The translations under genes and the position numbers were made by a program. This document shows positions 1 to 5,719 of a DNA stretch of 5,719 bases, piece by piece; within the stretch, counting starts at the first letter, position 1; each line of letters starts with the position of its first letter. The DNA lies in NCBI GenBank assembly GCA_000695745.1, contig ASHK01001352.1:1-5719 (forward strand), given 5' to 3'. The notes under the pieces were generated by a model. That model was given only the letters and a program-made list of their open reading frames with translations, was not told where the DNA came from and did no database searches. This DNA comes from Vibrio madracius (GTDB lineage Bacteria > Pseudomonadota > Gammaproteobacteria > Enterobacterales > Vibrionaceae).

Positions 1-26
1 AAACGGGAAGCGTAAGATACGCACCC
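1..26 (+). promoter_or_regulatory. Partial rrn P2-type promoter of the first operon (-10 and discriminator)
   Basis: The -10 element is read as TAAGAT at 13-18, a 4 of 6 match to TATAAT, followed by a discriminator starting ACGCACC. The bases before it (ACGGGAAGCG) closely resemble the spacer of E. coli rrnB P2 as I recall it. The -35 box would lie 16 bases upstream of the -10, just outside the window, so it cannot be checked. The complete promoter of the second operon at 5436-5470 has the same layout and the same GCG just before its -10, which supports this reading. Transcription should begin near 25. Confidence 0.6.
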
Positions 27-60
27 CTAACGACGAGACGCGAAGCGGCTCGAGAGTTAG
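27..60 (+). promoter_or_regulatory. Leader hairpin in the boxB position
   Basis: The outer arms CTAAC (27-31) and GTTAG (56-60) pair, then CGAG (34-37) with CTCG (49-52), then CGC (39-41) with GCG (45-47) around a GAA loop. It sits between the promoter and boxA, where E. coli rrn leaders carry the boxB hairpin of the antitermination site. The sequence differs from the corresponding hairpin of the second operon (5478-5491), so position and shape are shared but not sequence. Confidence 0.6.
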
Positions 61-65
61 AAAAT

Positions 66-77
66 GTTCTTTAAAAA
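66..77 (+). promoter_or_regulatory. Leader boxA antitermination site, variant
   Basis: GTTCTTTAAAAA aligns with the rrn boxA core GCTCTTTAACAA. In rrn antitermination the boxA RNA binds NusB-NusE (S10) and, with SuhB and other Nus factors, keeps polymerase from terminating in untranslated rRNA. This copy has T for C at 67 and A for C at 75. The copy at 5501-5512 is canonical. The site lies directly before the pre-16S processing stem, as in E. coli. Confidence 0.75.
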
Positions 78-106
78 TATAGACCTATCAATCTGTGTGG
101 GCACTC
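78..106 (+). other. 5' strand of the pre-16S RNase III processing stem
   Basis: Positions 86-106 pair without interruption with 1823-1843, with two G.U pairs at G99 and G100. Positions 78-85 then pair with 1845-1852 (one G.U at G82), leaving T1844 as a single bulge. The 29-bp stem would bring the two ends of 16S together. Its core TCTGTGTGGGCACT is the segment called boxC in E. coli rrn leaders, and RNase III cuts the equivalent stem there. Confidence 0.85.
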
Positions 107-125
107 GTTGATGATAATCAAATTA

Positions 126-139
126 GATACTTCGGTATC
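126..139 (+). other. UUCG tetraloop hairpin in leader 1
   Basis: GATAC (126-130) and GTATC (135-139) pair around TTCG, closed by the C-G pair typical of stable C(UUCG)G loops. The second leader has GAAGC/GCTTC around the same loop at 5561-5574, so two base pairs changed on both sides together. This is direct evidence that the RNA fold is maintained. It is flanked on both sides by the octamer CAAATTAG or a close overlap of it. Confidence 0.85.
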
Positions 140-146
140 AAATTAG

Positions 147-221
147 GTTTCAATGAAACGAAGTGACCATTGAATCGAAAGATTCAGCACAGTCAATTCA
201 AACATTACTTTATGTAATGTT
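147..221 (+). other. Leader hairpin series upstream of 16S
   Basis: Three further small hairpins are visible: GTTTC/GAAAC around AAT (147-159), TGAATC/GATTCA around a GAAA tetraloop (171-186), and AACATTAC/GTAATGTT around TTTAT (201-221). All three are unchanged in the second leader, so there is no covariation to test them. Leader structures of this kind are known in E. coli to assist 16S folding and 30S assembly; that role here is inferred. Confidence 0.6.
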
Positions 222-249
222 CAGTATTCATTGAGCCGAACAAAATCTT

Positions 250-1802
<1,553 letters not shown>

Positions 1803-1822
1803 TACGAATAGATTATTGCGAT

Positions 1823-1852
1823 GAGTGTTCACACAGATTGATATGGTTTATA
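1823..1852 (+). other. 3' strand of the pre-16S RNase III processing stem
   Basis: GAGTGTTCACACAGATTG and the following bases are complementary to leader 78-106, with one bulged T at 1844. It lies 20 bases after the mature 16S end. Against the second leader (5513-5541) the same strand would pair slightly better, because A5517 replaces the G.U pair at G82 with A-U. Confidence 0.85.
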
Positions 1853-1881
1853 AGTTAAGAGTAAGGAAACCTTTTCCAGAT

Positions 1882-1957
1882 GGGGCTATAGCTCAGCTGG
1901 GAGAGCGCTTCGCTGGCAGCGAAGAGGTCTGCGGTTCGATCCCGCATAGCTCCACCA
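1882..1957 (+). tRNA. tRNA-Ala (anticodon GGC) in the 16S-23S spacer
   Basis: The 76-nt cloverleaf is complete. The acceptor strands are GGGGCTA and TAGCTCC with the G3.U70 pair that marks alanine tRNAs. The D arm is GCTC...GAGC. The anticodon stem CTTCG/CGAAG encloses the loop CTGGCAG with anticodon GGC at 1915-1917. The T arm is TGCGG/CCGCA with loop TTCGATC, the discriminator base is A, and CCA is encoded (1955-1957). It should read GCC and GCU codons. It is the only tRNA in the spacer, 79 nt after 16S and 314 nt before 23S. The flanks AGAT (1878-1881) and ATCT could extend the acceptor stem in the precursor. E. coli keeps its GGC alanine tRNAs (alaW, alaX) outside rrn operons and has the UGC isoacceptor in its spacers. 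Confidence 0.97.
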
Positions 1958-1993
1958 TCTTTAAGTGTTTTCACTCTGAGAATATTTAAAAAT

Positions 1994-2025
1994 GGTTACT
2001 TATTAGTAATCTCGTTCTTTAACAA
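1994..2025 (+). promoter_or_regulatory. Spacer boxB-like hairpin and boxA before 23S
   Basis: A 7-bp hairpin (GGTTACT 1994-2000 with AGTAATC 2005-2011, one G.T pair, loop TATT) stands two bases before GTTCTTTAACAA (2014-2025), a boxA differing from the canonical form by T for C at the second position. E. coli carries a second boxA at the same place, after the spacer tRNA, to renew antitermination across 23S. The following AATTTGGAAAGCTGA also resembles the E. coli spacer. Confidence 0.75.
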
Positions 2026-2039
2026 TTTGGAAAGCTGAC

Positions 2040-2066
2040 AGATAACAATTTGATTAATTGTTATCT
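2040..2066 (+). other. Strong spacer hairpin, 11 bp
   Basis: AGATAACAATT (2040-2050) and AATTGTTATCT (2056-2066) pair perfectly around TGATT. No T tract follows, so an intrinsic terminator is unlikely, and one would be out of place before 23S. It probably belongs to the folding of the pre-23S spacer; no specific function can be assigned. Confidence 0.6.
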
Positions 2067-2076
2067 ATTAAAAGTT

Positions 2077-2157
2077 CTCAAATCCTATATCGAAAGATGT
2101 AGGTACCAACACACATTCAAGTGTTCTTGGGAATTACGAAAGTAATTCATATTTGAG
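2077..2157 (+). other. Branched spacer RNA domain with two GAAA-capped hairpins
   Basis: The outer pairing is CTCAAAT (2077-2083) with ATTTGAG (2151-2157). Inside are CCTATATC/GATGTAGG around GAAA (2084-2103, one U.G pair) and GAATTAC/GTAATTC around GAAA (2131-2148). Between them, CCAACAC near 2106 can pair imperfectly with GTGTTCTTGG at 2121-2130. The result is a closed multi-branch domain between the spacer boxA and 23S. Function is unknown; a role in folding or processing of the precursor is an inference. Confidence 0.55.
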
Positions 2158-2171
2158 TCCGGCAAAATCGA

Positions 2172-2241
2172 GTCTGCACATGTATAAAAATGCAGACAAC
2201 TTTGGTTGTTTGACCGTTTGCTTTCACTTTTCAAAAGTGAA
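2172..2241 (+). other. Spacer hairpins just upstream of the 23S stem
   Basis: GTCTGCA (2172-2178) pairs with TGCAGAC (2191-2197). The short CAAC/GTTG hairpin at 2197-2208 shares the C at 2197 with it, so the two are adjacent or alternative. TTCACTTTT/AAAAGTGAA at 2223-2241 is a near-perfect palindrome. These fill the stretch before the 23S processing stem. They look like precursor rRNA structure, with no gene or promoter evident. Confidence 0.5.
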
Positions 2242-2251
2242 GACAAATAGA

Positions 2252-2271
2252 AAGACCCTTTGGGGTTGTAT

Positions 2272-2278
<7 letters not shown>
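2252..2278 (+). other. 5' strand of the pre-23S processing stem
   Basis: This strand, from AAGACCC to GGTTAAG, pairs with 5151-5178 with a single bulged A in the 3' strand (position 5164) and one G.U pair near the outer end. The last seven pairs, GGTTAAG with CTTAACC, are helix 1 of mature 23S; the outer part is removed. RNase III cuts the equivalent stem in E. coli. Confidence 0.85.
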
Positions 2279-5150
<2,872 letters not shown>

Positions 5151-5159
<9 letters not shown>

Positions 5160-5178
5160 ACAACACCCAAAGGGTTTT
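5151..5178 (+). other. 3' strand of the pre-23S processing stem
   Basis: CTTAACCATACAAC, then A, then CCCAAAGGGTTTT complements 2252-2278. The unpaired A is at 5164. It overlaps the last nine bases of 23S and extends into the 23S-5S spacer. Confidence 0.85.
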
Positions 5179-5245
5179 GATGGACTCAAAGCAAGAACTT
5201 TGAATGTGTACATAGACTTTTAAACAGTTTTCCGAATTAAGAATT
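5179..5245 (+). other. 23S-5S spacer remainder
   Basis: The AT-rich spacer holds no tRNA, promoter or open reading frame. A CAAAG/CTTTG hairpin near 5188-5203 is possible. The bases just before 5S (GAATTAAGAAT) are AT-rich, as expected of the single-stranded RNase E cleavage region that releases 5S in E. coli; that role is inferred. Confidence 0.5.
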
Positions 5246-5365
5246 TGCTTGGCGACCATAGCGTTGTGGACCCACCTGATTCCATGCCGAACTCAGAAGT
5301 GAAACGCAATAGCGCCGATGGTAGTGTGGGGTTTCCCCATGTGAGAGTAGGACATCGCCAGGCTT
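5246..5365 (+). rRNA. rrf: 5S ribosomal RNA, complete
   Basis: This is the 5S component of the 50S subunit, 120 nt like the E. coli gene. It begins TGCTTGGCGACC and ends GCCAGGCTT. Its terminal helix pairs GCTTGGC with GCCAGGC (one T.G). The internal block CATGCCGAACTCAGAAGTGA is the conserved loop B/helix III core, and GATGGTAGTGTGGGG followed by GAGAGTAGG forms the loop D/E part. End positions are set by homology and may shift by one or two bases. Confidence 0.97.
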
Positions 5366-5372
5366 TAATTTC

Positions 5373-5398
5373 GACTTTGCTTATTTGATAAGCAAGTC
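5373..5398 (+). terminator. Hairpin after 5S, possible weak terminator
   Basis: GACTTTGCTTA (5373-5383) pairs with TAAGCAAGTC (5389-5398) with one bulged T, loop TTTGA. The position, eight bases after 5S, is where an rrn terminator is expected. However, the stem is followed by ACCATAGAGTTC and not a T run, and its GC content is low. It may be a weak or Rho-assisted terminator, or only a 3' processing structure. Confidence 0.4.
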
Positions 5399-5408
5399 AC
5401 CATAGAGT

Positions 5409-5470
5409 TCTAAAGTTTCTTTATTATATGTTATGTTGACTTTCAAAGTAGAAAGCGTATTATACGCGTC
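5409..5470 (+). promoter_or_regulatory. P2-type rrn promoter of the second operon
   Basis: The -35 is TTGACT (5436-5441), then a 16-base spacer, then the -10 TATTAT (5458-5463). This is the same pair of hexamers and spacing that I recall for E. coli rrnB P2. The discriminator ACGCGTC is GC-rich, typical of stringently controlled stable-RNA promoters that respond to ppGpp and DksA. The AT-rich stretch 5409-5435 upstream of the -35 is a plausible UP element. Start of transcription is expected near 5470-5472, giving a leader of about 215 nt. No convincing P1 promoter is seen between 5S and this site. Confidence 0.85.
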
Positions 5471-5477
5471 CTGCTTA

Positions 5478-5491
5478 AGTGCTAAGGCACT
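5478..5491 (+). promoter_or_regulatory. boxB-like hairpin of the second leader
   Basis: AGTGC (5478-5482) and GCACT (5487-5491) pair around TAAG. It lies between the promoter and boxA, the usual boxB position. It is much shorter than the 34-nt hairpin in the same place in the first operon. Confidence 0.65.
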
Positions 5492-5500
5492 GAAAGCAAA

Positions 5501-5512
5501 GCTCTTTAACAA
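5501..5512 (+). promoter_or_regulatory. Leader boxA antitermination site, canonical
   Basis: GCTCTTTAACAA is identical to the E. coli rrn boxA core. It should bind NusB-S10 and nucleate rRNA antitermination. It is followed directly by the 5' strand of the second operon's pre-16S stem. Confidence 0.9.
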
Positions 5513-5560
5513 TATAAACCTATCAATCTGTGTGGGCACTCGTTGATGATAATCAAATTA

Positions 5561-5574
5561 GAAGCTTCGGCTTC
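5561..5574 (+). other. UUCG tetraloop hairpin in leader 2
   Basis: GAAGC (5561-5565) and GCTTC (5570-5574) pair around TTCG. Compared with 126-139, the T-A pair has become A-T and the A-T pair has become G-C, while loop, closing pair and flanks are unchanged. Confidence 0.85.
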
Positions 5575-5684
5575 AAATTAGGTTTCAATGAAACGAAGTG
5601 ACCATTGAATCGAAAGATTCAGCACAGTCAATTCAAACATTACTTTATGTAATGTTCAGTATTCATTGAGCCGACCAAAATCTT

Positions 5685-5719
5685 AAATTGAAGAGTTTGA
5701 TCATGGCTCAGATTGAACG
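5685..5719 (+). rRNA. rrs: 16S ribosomal RNA of a second operon, 5' end only
   Basis: The window ends 35 bases into another 16S gene. The visible part is identical to 250-284, from AAATTGAAGAG to ATTGAACG. It begins 319 nt after the end of the first operon's 5S, in the same orientation, so the operons are in tandem. The gene is cut by the window edge, not truncated by any visible event. Confidence 0.95.

Larger units (their letters stand above)
5501..5719 (+). repeat. Direct repeat, copy 2: rrn leader plus start of 16S
   Basis: This block matches 66-284 at about 211 of 219 positions without gaps. It includes the processing-stem strand at 5513-5541, whose partner (the second operon's own spacer) is outside the window, and the same hairpin series at 5582-5656. 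Substitutions in this copy lie at 5502, 5510, 5517, 5563, 5564, 5571, 5572 and 5675. Confidence 0.9.

Noticed and set aside
118..147. Repeated CAAATTAG flanking the UUCG hairpin as an att-like or CRISPR-like repeat
   Set aside because: There are only two short copies, positioned symmetrically around a hairpin in the rRNA leader and conserved in the other operon; this is local leader sequence.
5366..5435. A P1 promoter for the second operon upstream of P2
   Set aside because: No pair of -35 and -10 hexamers with good spacing is visible. The AT-rich stretch is better read as an UP element.

Overview
This window is a complete bacterial ribosomal RNA (rrn) operon on the + strand, followed by the promoter, leader and first 35 bases of a second rrn operon in the same orientation. 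No protein-coding gene is supported. Every sizeable open reading frame lies inside mature rRNA, on one strand or the other.

Organism: a gammaproteobacterium, most likely of the Vibrionaceae (Vibrio, Aliivibrio or Photobacterium). The 16S rRNA opens with an enterobacterial/vibrio-type 5' end and ends with the canonical anti-Shine-Dalgarno sequence. Its variable regions resemble vibrio sequences as I remember them, for example the V3 stretch CAGTAGGGAGGAAGG near 700. The rRNA leader has the same parts as Escherichia coli rrn leaders. The genus is not resolved by eye.

Layout: 1-26 is the downstream half of the first operon's P2-type promoter, with its -35 box lying outside the window. Positions 27-249 are the leader: a boxB-like hairpin, a variant boxA, the 5' strand of the pre-16S processing stem and a chain of small hairpins. 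16S rRNA (rrs) is 250-1802. The internal spacer, 1803-2271, holds the 3' strand of the pre-16S stem, one tRNA-Ala with anticodon GGC (1882-1957), a second boxB/boxA pair and several strong hairpins. 23S rRNA (rrl) is about 2272-5159 and is enclosed by a long terminal processing stem. 5S rRNA (rrf) is about 5246-5365. After it come a hairpin without a U tract (5373-5398), a near-consensus P2-type promoter (5436-5470), a boxB-like hairpin, a canonical boxA (5501-5512), a leader almost identical to the first, and the start of the next 16S gene at 5685.

How it works together: the promoter drives one long transcript. The boxB/boxA elements in the leader and spacer should recruit the Nus-factor antitermination complex. 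Inverted repeats flanking 16S and 23S should form RNase III stems that release the precursors. The tRNA is cut out by RNase P and 3' nucleases.

No undescribed system is visible. The most informative signals are comparative. The two leaders match at about 211 of 219 positions. Four of the eight differences are two compensatory base-pair swaps in a UUCG hairpin, and two others fall inside boxA of the first operon.
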